This document shows positions 35,098-46,390 of a stretch of 64,000 bases of DNA, in pieces. Source of the DNA: Rostratula benghalensis (Eukaryota; Chordata; Aves; Charadriiformes; Rostratulidae); contig VXAI01000161.1 of assembly GCA_013399305.1 (NCBI GenBank), forward strand, positions 1,102,075 through 1,166,074, read 5' to 3'. Made by a program: the position numbers and the translations under genes. The notes beneath the pieces are model-generated. The model saw nothing but the letters and a program-made list of their open reading frames with translations, was not told the origin of the DNA and searched no databases. Within the stretch, counting starts at the first letter, position 1; every line of letters begins with the position of its first letter.

Positions 35098-37600
35098 GCT
35101 ATGATACAATATAGCAAAGAGTTTTATAGCTTAATGAATTTACTGTTACAAAAAGAGAAATTGCACCTGACGGTTAAGGTGGCCTCTTGCCCTGACTCTG
35201 CATCGTGTCTTACAGTTACCCATACCCTGAATTTCTCTGGAGTTACGATGAGGCAATGGTGGAAAAGGCAATTTTATATCCCAATGTAAAGAAGGAGCAC
35301 AAACTAGTGGCTACTGGATGCCCTTTTATCTCTTGACAATTTGGGAGGGTGGAGCTAATGGTAGGAAAAAATATATCCCTGCACTACTTAAAAACTCCTC
35401 TCTTCTGTTTAAATCTAAAGTGAGTCAGAAATTGTCATTTTCTCTTCTGCTATATGTTTTGCATTTGTGAGAGTCGTGTTTATTCCTTTCTATTGGCCCT
35501 CAGCACCCGTTTTCCTCACTGCAAGATGAAGTAACTCTCAGCCGTGCACTGCTGCGATAATTGAAGCAGATTGTGAGTGATTTGATAGATGTGACAGAGG
35601 TAAACTTCAAATCATTCTCTTTTATGATAGATACAACAAAAACCGCCGTACATGCCGCCTTAGCTAGGGGTTAAAGAAAGGCTACCTCCCCACGTCCCAG
35701 TAAGGAGTTCACAGAGCAACCTCTTATCGATGCCCACCTCACTCCCTGGGGTTATAGATTATCAAAAAGTCCAAAAGTGCAGTGGCTTATCGAAAGAGCC
35801 ATAGCCTCCCAGTGATGGAAAGAGACAGGAACTTCCACAGGCGGCGCCTGCAAATATGAAGCAAAAAAGAAAGAGGAATCTGGGTCAGCAGAAGACAACT
35901 GTACCCATCTTATTCATAAGGCAGCAGTCCACAGGTGGGTACCTTTTTGGATGCAGGGGTTTAATAAGCCCAGAGAGCGCTGCGGAACAGAAGAGCCTCT
36001 GACTGACATCCAGGGATCTCGCCTCTGCTGCTGTAGAGAATGGGCTGAGATACTGCAAAAGACTCGGGGAAAAAAAAAAGAAAAAAAAAAAAAAAAAGCT
36101 TTGTTTTGCATGAGGTACTGGGATTTGGCTATAATGTACAAGCCAGAACTCTGGGCATCTTAGTCAAAAGAAAATCTAATTTCTGGGTTAGAATTAGAGA
36201 TCTGAGGATGAGAGAGAAAATGGGGCAAGGAGGAGGAAGGCAGAGAAAAGAGGAGGCAGGAGCGATGCCTTATCATCCATGAATAAAGACCTAACTTCAA
36301 TTCATTTTTTTTCAAGGAATAAGGAATAGACCATACAAGGAACCAAGAAATTGTACGAGGGTCCTTTCCAGGGCTTTGTGGCAGAGCAGAGCCACAAACT
36401 GTCAGTGTTATGCTCTCTTTTCTTTTTTTTTTTTTTCCTTTACATTAAATGGGTATATTTCTTGCTAAGAATGCTTTCTTTGAAAGAAATACACAGGCTG
36501 ACTGCAACGCTATTTGTTTTCCAGCTACTGTTCCACAGATTTACAGCATGTGATTGAGTACAACAGCATGAAAAGAGTCAAATTGAGCCTGAACTACAGA
36601 AAGTGAATGCACCCTTTTTATTCCACCCCACTCCCCTCCCCTTCTAAAAGAAATGTTCCTATTGTCAGCAATTTATTTATCAGTTTGCAACTCTCACCTG
36701 CTTGCTCTTCTGCATTGCTTCTAGTTCAAAACAGCTGCAGGAAAACTTACCTAAGGAGTAATATACTGAAGAGAATTGCTTTGAAAAAATCATCAAGGTT
36801 TTGGGTCGCGTTTCTTTTTCTGAACCTAAGTCCTATTGCTTTTATTATGTGTAGTTGAGCATATTGGAGTTTAACTCCAAATATTGGGTGAACCTCAGAC
36901 TCATAAAGAAGTTTTAAAACATCATAGGAGTTATTTAGTAGCAGTTTATAACAGATACCAGACATAACCTCATATTTATATATTTTCAGGTTTAAGTATT
37001 TTACTATTTTATAAATATTTCCATGTTTTTATATGAAGTAACTACTGTAATTATTCCAAATGGTGTAAGACTTGCCACATCTTTAGAGTACATTTATTTC
37101 CCTCTTGACAATGGCAAGAAAAATCTTTTCACAAGGGTTTTTAAGAACAATATGGTCAGTAATTTGCTCCAGTAGCTTTCAGAAATCTCCAAGTACTTCA
37201 GAATACATCCTAAAAACTCCTGGAGTCTCAGATCTCCAGAAAAGTCAAATCCCATTTCATATGTTTGTGGAGACATTTTTTAATGTTTCCCCAAGAAATT
37301 AGGGTTGACTTGAGATGAGAGATAAAAACAAAAGCTGGGATATCAAATTATTGTATCGCACACAAAAAAGCAAGTACCATCTTATAATTCTATCTCTAAA
37401 GAACATGTGTCCCTGAAAAATACTGAAGGGAAAAATAAAGTAAAAGTGAAGTTCCCAGTCAATCTCTTAATAATCCTGTTCTAAATGGATTTCCACTTGC
37501 CAACAGTATTTCTCTGTTTTAATTCTTTCTTTTCAGAACCACCCATTTATTTCCTTCATCATACTCTCTCCTCTGAACACTGATATGTCTCATTAATTTC

Positions 37601-37740
37601 GAATCATAGAATGGTTTGGGTTGAGAGGGACCTTAAATATCATCAAGTTCCAACCCCCCTGCCATGGGCAGGACATCTCCCACTAGACCAGGTTGCTCAA
37701 AGTCCCATGCAGCCTGGTCTTGAACACCTGTGGGGATGGA
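37601..37740 (-). mobile_element. CR1 LINE 3' fragment, antisense
   Basis: Antisense CR1 terminus: GAATCATAGAATGGTTTGGG, TTCCAACCCCCCTGCCATGG, GACCAGGTTGCTCAAAGTCC. Similarity ends near GGGGATGGA at 37740, leaving about 140 bp. Confidence 0.94.
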
Positions 37741-40525
37741 ATAGTACCTGTAAGTCAGAAGCTCTTCAGTTCTGCTCCCCTGCATCCCTGTTCCCCCATT
37801 ACTTCTGTTTGTTGCCACGATGCAGGATGGCATTGAAGTTTTTGATCTTCACCATCATCTTCTGATTCTCTGGCCTCTCAGCTGGAACTCATTATGGCCT
37901 CAATACAGAAACCTTCCTCCCTAAATCTCCTCACTTTTAAGGGAGAGGTCAGGCTACACTCCAGACTTACCATAACCTTCATGAAGGACAAATCTCCTTT
38001 CTGAAATCCATGCTGTCACCTGGAGAGAAAGTAGGGGACTGGGAGAACCATTTAGTGACATAATGTGAACCTGAGCAGCACACGGACACACGTGCTCATT
38101 ATGGAAAAATTATCTCCCACTGTAGACTTGCTCAGAGCAAGCTCTTTGGCATGGAGATCGTTTCTTCTCTGTTATGCAAGGAGAATGCAGAGTGGAGCCA
38201 AAATTCATGGGTGCCATGAGGCACCAACACAACATAGAAAATCAGCATCCGAAGGAAAGAGTCAGTCTCATGACAGCCTGGGTGAGAATGATTGCTCCCA
38301 AATTTAGTTTCAGTCATCAGCTCAGTCACCTGCTCCAACTTGTTGGTATGTATTGGACTGAAAAGGCAGCATTTTTGCTTCCAAATTAAAGTGAATTAAG
38401 AAAAGCAGGTGTCTGAGACACTGTAGCTTCCCCTTTTCCCACACTTTTGGCTGTTCATCTCATTTTCAGTTCTGATAATTAACAGAGCTAACCTCCAGTC
38501 AGTACTCTTTTTCCCAGTTTATTGCTGTAACTGGCACACTGCTCGTGTTTCCTGTGCCGATCACAAAAGAATTGCTTTGCTGCTTTCTCTGCCTCGTGCC
38601 TTCCTCATTTAAATGATATAGGGTTCTGTGTGTTTCCATTGGCCCGGGCTTCCCTCACTGCTGGCTCTCATCTCTCTCTGTTGTGTTGCTCTGCCTCCAG
38701 AGGTATGGATGGGTTGAGCTCTTTCCAAAGCATCTCAATGAGCCTAGCTGGAGTGAGGCAAGAACAATAGCAATTGGCAGCCAAGGGCAGACAGACTGAC
38801 AGAGGCTTTTAAATATTATGGTGTTAGAAGGCAGGCAGGAATTATAGACAGGAAGAAAATGGAAGAGAGAAAAAATACAGGACAGGAGAGAGCAAAACAT
38901 AAAAGACAATGAAGTGGTCAAGTGACAACTTCAGCAAGCTGGGGACAGTCTATTGTATTAGCCACCAGAAACCAGGTTTACACATAGCCAGACAATACTG
39001 CCTCGAGAATGACAGGACACTTGTTTCCCTTGTTCAGGTTTCATTGTTCTCTCTTTGTTTCCCCCTTCTCCTCTTCTCTCATTTCTTTTTTTTTTCTTTT
39101 TGTCCTTCCAGTTCTTTGAATTACTTCTTTGGACCACAGAATTTTCAGCTCCTCGGTTTATCTCTCTTAGCTTTTTGCTCTCGTGTCTGAGGCAGAGATG
39201 AGGGAGTTATACAAGCTTTCAACACTGAGGACAAAAGCTTGGACTTTGAAGCAGCAGTGGAGAAGGACTCAGCACAGAGAGGAAAGCACTTGTTTATTTC
39301 TCTAGCTCTGATGTTAAGTTTTATTCCACTACCCTCTTAAACTTTTGTTTAAACATAACACACGTTACTTTTCACGCACTCTGCCCATTTCCAGTATCAC
39401 ACAATTATAGGCCTATGACCCTGGCAGCATCAGATCACTACTGTGCATCAGTGTTATTACCAGTTCTCACCATTTTATCACCATCCTTATGATGTTTAAT
39501 GCTTTCTTGAAGGCCCATCTCTCATATTCATATCATTATGTGACAATCCCAAGTTATATTCTTTGAAAAATAAATGGAGGGTGGGAGTCATCTCACCTAA
39601 TTTAATATGTGAAGACTGTAGACATCTACATCTCAGCTAACCCCCTAGGCTGACTTTATGGTCAATGAAGAGAATTAGGCAATTTAAAAGCACGGCTCAG
39701 CTGATCTATTTCAGAAATCTATTTTAGGATGAGATACGCTGCACCCAAGAAGTGCCTATTTCTCCCCACCGGTACAGCAGAAGCCCAGGATGAATAGCTA
39801 AGCTGCAGATGATGACATTTGGTCAGATGAATCCTTTTCACCTCTGGGCTTTGCAAAAAAAAAAAAAAAAAAAATTAGAAAGTAATATCTAATATGGATG
39901 ACCTTGTAATCACTGTAACATTAATATGCAAATAAGAATAACCCCAAATATTTCATAGAAAAAAGCACAATCTACAAGAATTTCAACCTTTCTGACCTAT
40001 TTGATGACTGGGCTCTCTTTTGTTGTTTGTTATTTTTGAATACATGAAACTGATATTAAATACAGCTTTGTAAATGCCATTTCTTTTATCTTCAGATCTT
40101 TCTGTGTCTCTCACTTCTCCCACCTTGCAGCTCACTCACTTCTCAGGGCTTTGTTCGGTTTCTGTGATTCACAGTATTGACTTCTGCAAGGGTATGTGGA
40201 AAGGCAAGAACATCTGCTGCTCAAGGTTATCTGATCAAGTATCTTTTCAGTGCAAAAGGAGATAAGTAGTAAAGGGGGAAGGGATAACACAGGAAGACAA
40301 ACATGGCAGGCACAAAGGATAACAGAGACAATGACAAAGACCAAAACTCTCCAGCTTCTAAGTGCTGGACCATTAAGAAACTCCAGGCACAGCTCTGCAG
40401 AGGCTCAGCCTATACTTTTTAACTGGCAAGAAGGGGGAGTCATGGGCACTTGAGATATTCCTGTGGGACAATGCAAAATTTATGAAGGAAAGTTTAAGAG
40501 AGAAGCATAAGGCAGGAACAAAGAG
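37741..40525. other. Unique noncoding sequence
   Basis: No gene is recognised. A pyrimidine-rich tract with a good acceptor-like TTTTGTCCTTCCAG ends at 39111, but no matching donor follows. An A20 run lies at 39855-39874. Confidence 0.55.
39855..39874. repeat. A20 homopolymer
   Basis: Uninterrupted run of 20 A. Confidence 0.9.
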
Positions 40526-40850
40526 GGAACTTTCTCCAGTATCTAAAGAGGCTACAGGAGAGATGGGGAGGGACTCTATCAGGGAGTGGCACCATAGAAT
40601 GAGATGTAATGGTTTTAAACTGAAAGAGGGGAGATTTAGATGAGATATTAGGAAGAAATTCTGTCCTGTGAGGGTGGTGAGACACTGGAATGGGTTTCCC
40701 AGAGAAGCTGTGGCTGCCCTGTTCCTGGAGGTGTTCAAGGCCAGGACGGATGAGTCTTTGGGTGCAGTGTGAGCAGTTCCAGTCTGGCCCAGGGGGTTGG
40801 AACTCGATGGTCTTTAAGGTCCCTTCCAATCCAAACCATTCTATGATTAA
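40526..40850 (+). mobile_element. CR1 LINE fragment, sense
   Basis: 5'-truncated CR1: TCCAGTATCTAAAGAGGCTA, GAGATGGGGAGGGACTCTAT, TGGTTTTAAACTGAAAGAGG, GAGGGTGGTGAGACACTGGA, then the GGTCCCTTCCAATCCAAACC terminus and ATTCTATG. The ORF2 tail is readable, but the segment after TTCAAGGCCAGG departs from its siblings (GATGAGTCTTTGGGTGCAGT), suggesting local rearrangement or another subfamily. Antisense frames 40373-40738 and 40494-40829 are shadows. Confidence 0.95.
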
Positions 40851-42422
40851 ACATAAACAGGCACAAAAAGGGGATGGCTGTGTGCAAACCAGGACTGGTC
40901 AACGTGGTTGTCTGATCCATCCCTGTGCCAGATCTTCACACCCTGTCCCATCTCCTGACAGGGGAGGTGGACAGACAGAGGGACCCTCCTGTTACCTGGG
41001 GGACCAGTGAAGGAACTAGTGCATGTGAATCTAGTGGGGCGTGTATTTTTTCACTGCTGACATTTAGAAAACCTTAGAAAATAACTGAGATTTTTATAAC
41101 TGGCTTTTTATAAATATATATATGAATATAAATACATATAGATTTATATATATCTCTCCCCCTCTGTTCCTTTAGCCAGAAATTGTGGGTTTTTTCCCTC
41201 TTGTTTATGCGCTACATCTGGCTGCATTTGACACACCTTGCGGTACGTATCCCAAATAGAGCTGTGTGCAACTTGGCAGTTTCACTTCCCAGGGGCTCAT
41301 GCAATTACAGTCTGTCAAACATATATCACTTAGCTAAGCAACAACTAAGGAGAGCGATAATAACCTACAAATTTTTCATGGGAAAGCATTAGAGAAGGAG
41401 AGGCACTAGTCCAAGTGATGAAAAAAAAAAAAAAAGGGTTATAGCTCCGGGAAGAATAATGAGACAAAATTAAAGAAGGTGTTTCGTTTGTTTATTTTGC
41501 TAAAAATTGGGAGGGGAAATCATCCCAACTGGGGAATTATTCACCTTGTTGCTCCTCTAAGAGAAATATTAAAAGCTCTATCACTTGGAAAATGCATTGG
41601 CAACTGGACAAAGAGGAAAATAAAGAACAATCCATAGGATAAAAAGACAGTGAGTTCTGAGAGAGTCAGATGCTTTTCCAGGCTTTTAAAAATTGGTTTA
41701 GCCTGTGCAGCATATTTTGTGAATGTGTGAGCAGCTTCTCACAAGCTATTGAATTTGTGATTTATTCTTTTTAACAGAATCCTAGGGAGGGAAAATATTC
41801 ATAAATATTGTTCATACATAATTTTAACATTTTATTGTCTGTTTTAGATTGCGAGGGAGAATTTTAGTTTTGCTGTAGTATTCAAATAATTGGGGATGGA
41901 AAGAGATAGGACAGGATGTTGGGGGTGGGAGGTTAATGCTGAATAATAAATGTTCTTCATGATGAAACGGTAGTGAAGGCTGAACAACAGTATGAATGGG
42001 GGGGATCAACACTGCACTATGAAGGATCCCCAGAACAAAGCCACGGGGAAGAACCTGTCCTCACTGTGGACTGAGTACAAATTTTAATCCATCACCATCT
42101 TTTAAGATAATGAACAAAAGCATTGTTGCAATTTAAGCAATGCCTCATGCACAAGGTTGTAAGCAAAGCCCCCATGTTTTCTTAGGTGACACCAGGCAAA
42201 TCCTGGCTTTTTTTTTTTTTTTTTTGAAAGAAAATATTACGAAACTATGTTCTTTCTTTGTCTCTGGGTATTCACTCACTGTCTGCCAAATTCTCAACAG
42301 ATTAAACAGTCCTGTATTTCCTTCTGAGTTGGCATTTGTAGTTCAGCTTCACTCTATTTTTTGGCTTGTGAGAAAACAAAACATGTACTTGCTTTTCTTT
42401 TTCCTTTCTTCTTATTTTTCAG

Positions 42423-42468
42423 CATTATTATTGCTGTATGCTAAAAAAGAAGCAGTTTGAAGAAAAGA
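42423..42468 (+). other. Candidate 46-bp exon (unverified)
   Basis: A strong acceptor (TTCCTTTCTTCTTATTTTTC then AG, ending 42422) and a good donor (AAAAGA|GTAAGA at 42469) flank 46 bp. It is open in the frame reading HYYCCMLKKKQFEEK. No family is recognised, and such a short segment can easily be open by chance. Confidence 0.15.
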
Positions 42469-43595
42469 GTAAGAAGTTATTTAGTTTCATCTCAAAATGA
42501 AAATAATAAATAGTCTGCAAAGGGCAAAGGTTGGCTCTTTCTTGCAGAATCTAATTTGCTAAGCTTTGCAAATTAGACCAAGGAAACTGAATATGTGAGA
42601 GGTTTTTACCTCATTCCGTACTCTGCTATTCCATAAATGGTTGCAGGATAAAACTATTCAATTAAGATAAGGTACTGTACATTGTTCAGAAAATATATTA
42701 TGCCTTTTTGAAAGTAAGTTTCTGTTTTCTCATCTCTTTTTTGAAGTTTTCTTTCTTATGGAAAAAGTATCTGCTTTCTGTGTTCTTGCTTAATTCAAAG
42801 TACTTTTTGTGATCTGAAATAAAAAAATCTGCTTTAAAAACATTGTAACACATTAAAGTATTATGTATTAGCTTACTGACCCCTGGCTTCAGCAGCAAGA
42901 CGTACGTCGTAATTCTAGTGACCGTGTTAAATCTGTGATATATGATTTGATATCTCATTACAAAACCAAATATGTTATTCTATATAATTTTAAATTATCA
43001 TATCTTTATAATTATATAATGTGTTATACTGCTATATTATGATATCTTATTTTACAAGAATAATAGAATATTATGATCAAAGAAAGAAAACATGACAGTG
43101 ATTTCAACATGGTAATTCATTATATTTTTAAAAGCACATGGGTCATAAGTGAAGATGAAACCATGACTCAAACAGTTAATGTTTTAAACTTTGTAAAATG
43201 CTCTCTGTCAGAAATTCATACACATACATCAGAAGACTTTTGCAAGATATCTGCCTACGAACCACTCTCAGTGAAGAAATAAATACACAAATCTGATCAG
43301 TAGCATCGAGAGCTGAGTGTATTAAAAGGACAATAATCTCATCCTACTCATTTATATTTCTCCACAAAGCTCCAGAAAATTCACATTCATGTTCATGGGA
43401 TTCCCTTACCTTACCACCATAATACCACAGCATGCACATACATAGGTGAACGTATTCTCACCTCACAGAAGTACATATGAATTATCAGATATAACAAACA
43501 CATAAAACATTAAGTATCCCAACGTTGCATAAAAATTACATGGGTTTGTCCCTCTCTACAGTAGCAATTTAATTTAAAAAAAAAAAAATCTAAAA

Positions 43596-43647
43596 AATCC
43601 ACTTTTAGAAAGTGGATTACTAAATCCACTAAATCCACTTTTAGAAA
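43596..43647. repeat. Perfect hairpin plus direct repeats
   Basis: Arms AATCCACTTT (43596-43605) and AAAGTGGATT (43609-43618) pair perfectly around the loop TAG. AAATCCACT is then repeated at 43622-43630 and 43631-43639, and the second copy re-creates the left arm through TTTTAGAAA. Confidence 0.85.
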
Positions 43648-44049
43648 ATAACGTTGTCCTGGAAGGACTGAGGATCCCTGCATTTGATTTTCAGGTACTC
43701 AGTCTTGCAGGTGAAATTTGGAGTCCCATCCCAGTTATCATAGTGCCTTAGAAAGTAAAGTGCTTGGGAATGGCACCCATTCACAAACCCATTCCATTAA
43801 ATTAAAAAAATTACAAACACTGGAATGGGAAGAAAGGTTTGGATGTGAAATCCTGTATCTGCTGTGGTCATAAACAGCTGGGTCAGTGGTTACGTGCATC
43901 TGGAACATCTGTCTGAATCTATGGTTTACTGAGTGTTGAGTTTACACTGGAGTCCAGTGTCTTTTCTGTGAAATCTCAAGTAAGTCCTAACCCCTGGCTG
44001 AAAAAAGTTCGTAATGTTATCAAAGTTTTCCATTAAACAGAAAAGAAAC

Positions 44050-44566
44050 ACAGTATCACAGAACTGTTATGGTTGGAAAGGAACTGTGAAATCACCAAGT
44101 CCAACCACACACAAAAACATGACCCACTCCCTAAAATCTCAGCCACCAGAGCATGCCCTGAAGCGCCACAACTACATGTTTCTCAACTACCTCCAGGGAT
44201 GGTGACCCAACCACCTCCCTGGGCAGGCCCTTCCAGTTCTGACCATTCTTTGTAATATCTAATCTGAACCTCCCCTCAGCCTCCTCTTCTCCAAACTAAA
44301 CATGCCCTATTCCCTCAACCTCTCCTTGTAGGACTTCTTCTCTAGACCCTTCACCAGCTTGGTGGCTCCCCACTGGACACGCTCCAGCACTTCAATGTCC
44401 TTCTTGTAGTGAGGGGCCCAGAACTGAACACAGCACCCAAGGTGAAGCCTCACCAGTGCCCAGTAGAGAGGCACCATCATGTCCCTACTCGTGTTGGCCA
44501 TGCTATTCCTGATACAGGCCAGGATGCTGGTGGCCTTGTTGACCACCTGGGCACACTGCTGCCTCG
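44050..44566 (-). mobile_element. CR1 LINE fragment, antisense, longest CR1 in window
   Basis: About 515 bp. On the minus strand it encodes the ORF2 C-terminal region in order: [56 protein letters not shown] and YKERLRE. These are the standard CR1 'YWALVRPHLEYCVQFWAP' and 'LERVQRRATKL' segments. The minus frame 44307-44546 is still open over 79 codons. The 3' end (CAGTATCACAGAACTGTTAT on the plus strand) is a different subtype from the GGGACCTT copies. Confidence 0.94.
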
Positions 44567-44931
44567 TGTAAGGGAAGTTGTTTTTCTCTCTTTCCTTTTA
44601 TCTTCCTCTCTCTCTCTCTGTCTCTCCTCTCCCCACCCCCTTCCCCTTTGTCTCTCTCTTTTTTAAGAACACAAACCCTGGGAGGGATTTGTTGCAAACT
44701 GTTCTCAGGTTTTGGTTCCTCCTTCAATCATTGTAAAGACACTGAGTACACACAGGAAAAAGGTTTGGAAGCCAAGTGCATGTGTTCTACCTCCCAGCTG
44801 AGAACTGGCAGTGCTAGGCCACCAATTCCTGTACCTTGAACCCTGCATCCCCTTCTGCAGGGCTCAATAAAAAGAGTCCATGCCAGCATCTACAAGCACA
44901 TTTTGATTTCAAAACCTGTGGTTTCGGTGAC
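44567..44931 (+). mobile_element. Possible solo LTR of an endogenous retrovirus
   Basis: A TG-to-CA block (TGTAAGGGAAG at its start, TTTCGGTGACA at its end) directly abuts the truncated CR1. It contains a pyrimidine microsatellite and an AATAAA polyadenylation signal at 44866-44871. Length, termini and signal position fit a solo LTR. No clear target-site duplication is seen, no internal retroviral gene is present, and I do not recognise a family. Confidence 0.25.
44582..44660. repeat. Pyrimidine-rich (TC)n tract
   Basis: TTTTCTCTCTTTCC, then (TC)n interrupted by G, then CCCCACCCCC, on the plus strand. It is a simple polypyrimidine tract, a mirror-repeat type that can adopt triplex structure. 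Confidence 0.85.
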
Positions 44932-45222
44932 AGACTACCGATGATTACAGCTGCAGAACACACCAACCTGCATTAGGGCTAATGTTCTGGCTGTTAAGAC
45001 TGGTGCAATAAGGAGAAAAATTATTTTCCTCTCGCTGTTATAACCTTCCATTCCTGGGGAGAGAGGGAAGGCAAAGGTTGCTTTCCTGATCAGGCATCCC
45101 AGAAGCAATATATTCTCTGTTACTAGAGGTTAAGATTAACTTGAGAACTGACAGCAGGAAGCCCCAAGCTCTCAGTCACAAAAGAGGTACAGAATTATCT
45201 TCCACAATAAATCCTTCCTCAC
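44932..45222. other. Unique noncoding sequence
   Basis: No gene or repeat is recognised between the possible LTR and the A26 run. Confidence 0.5.
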
Positions 45223-45248
45223 AAAAAAAAAAAAAAAAAAAAAAAAAA
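45223..45248. repeat. A26 homopolymer
   Basis: Uninterrupted run of 26 A. Confidence 0.9.
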
Positions 45249-46019
45249 GCAGCCCATCCTACGTCATTTGACGCAGAAAACTGATGAGCATTCCCTACTC
45301 CTGGTGATTTTAAGAGGTAGATACAACATGAAGATATTGTACTTAGTTGTACAATCATTAATTACCTTCAGTTACACAGCACAATGTGATAGGTGTTTTT
45401 TTCAGCTTATCTTTCCCACAAAAGAGTGGGTTTTTCTGCTAGCTGGTGGTGTCAGAAAGCTTGGGGAGGGCGATATGGCGGGGATAACATCACCTGCTGA
45501 GGTGACTTCAGACTCTCAGTTCTTGAGATGGAATCCACTGCCATTTCACACAATCAGTCTTTCTCAGCACAACTGCAGTAACACGGGAAAAAAAAAAAAA
45601 AAGAAAAAAAAAAAGAAAACATTTAAAGTGTGATATAGCGATTGTTATTGGACACCACCTACTCAGCTAAATAATAGTGAAATATAGGTAATAAACTTTA
45701 CAGTTAAAAAAGAAGAAAGTCCCACGCCCACCATAATTTAGTCCAGTGTTTTGTTTTTTTTTTTACAAGGCAGAACTCAGCTTTCCCTGCCAGAAACAGA
45801 CATGTAAGAAGTTTTTTATCCTGAGCAAGCAGGAGCAAAACAGGAAAAAAAAGCCTGTGACAAAGAACACGCAGGCTGAAACTGAAGTCAGAGGCACGTG
45901 GCCTGCACTCCTTCCCTTTTCTGAAGGCTTCAAGATACACCAAAGTTCCTGAAGTTCCGCAGCACGTGCAGGTCCACCAGGGGCAACATCCGTGCACAGG
46001 TAGAAGTAAATTCTAGGGC
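45249..46019. other. Unique noncoding sequence
   Basis: Includes an A-rich tract at about 45587-45618. No gene is recognised; frames 45268-45633 and 45704-45997 have no recognised domain. Confidence 0.5.
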
Positions 46020-46390
46020 CACACGAAACAATTGGTGTAGGTAATTGGGCTTACTAATTAGTGTAGGCACCCCACAGAAGTACAGTTTATAATAAGTAAT
46101 TTAAGCCATCTGCATGTAAAAATTAAGGAATAGGAACACATGGAATCTGAGTAATTTTTAAGCAAGTGAGGGAAGCTATTTTTTGTGTTGCACAAACATA
46201 ATAAGATCATTTAAGAAACAATTACAAGGCACCACGGGGTGAATAAAGTATAAAACTAGAATGACTGATGGCCAATATAACCTTTCTAAGTTCCCATAAT
46301 TGCCTGTGTGTTCTACAAAGTTAAGTAAAGGGATACATGCAATTTAGTTCCTCCAGTACGATTAGCTATTACTGAGGAAATAGGATGATT
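46020..46390. promoter_or_regulatory. Possible conserved noncoding block with homeodomain cores
   Basis: Repeated TAATT/AATTG/TAATTA cores (ACAATTGG, GGTAATTGGG, ACTAATTAG, TAAGTAATTTAAG, GAGTAATTTTTAAG) in unique, nearly CpG-free sequence. ATTGGTGTAGG (46031) and ATTAGTGTAGG (46057) form a near-direct repeat 26 bp apart. Function is inferred from motif density only. Confidence 0.22.

Larger units (their letters stand above)
33758..37600. other. Unique noncoding sequence with small tandem repeats
   Basis: Holds three short tandem repeats (34254, 34909, 35061), an A22 run (34495-34516) and an A-rich run (36070-36097). No gene or transposon family is recognised. Confidence 0.55.
40851..44049. 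other. Unique AT-rich noncoding sequence
   Basis: AT-rich low-complexity stretches lie at about 41108-41152 and 42965-43062, an A15 run at 41421-41435 and a T18 run at 42208-42225. A small splice-flanked segment at 42423 and a hairpin at 43596 are listed separately. No gene is recognised. Confidence 0.55.

Noticed and set aside
40373..40829. Minus-strand frames of 111-121 codons
   Set aside because: Antisense of the CR1 at 40526-40850.
44307..44546. Minus-strand 79-codon frame as a host gene
   Set aside because: It is the CR1 ORF2 C-terminal region (CVQFWAP and LERVQ motifs), already described as a LINE fragment.
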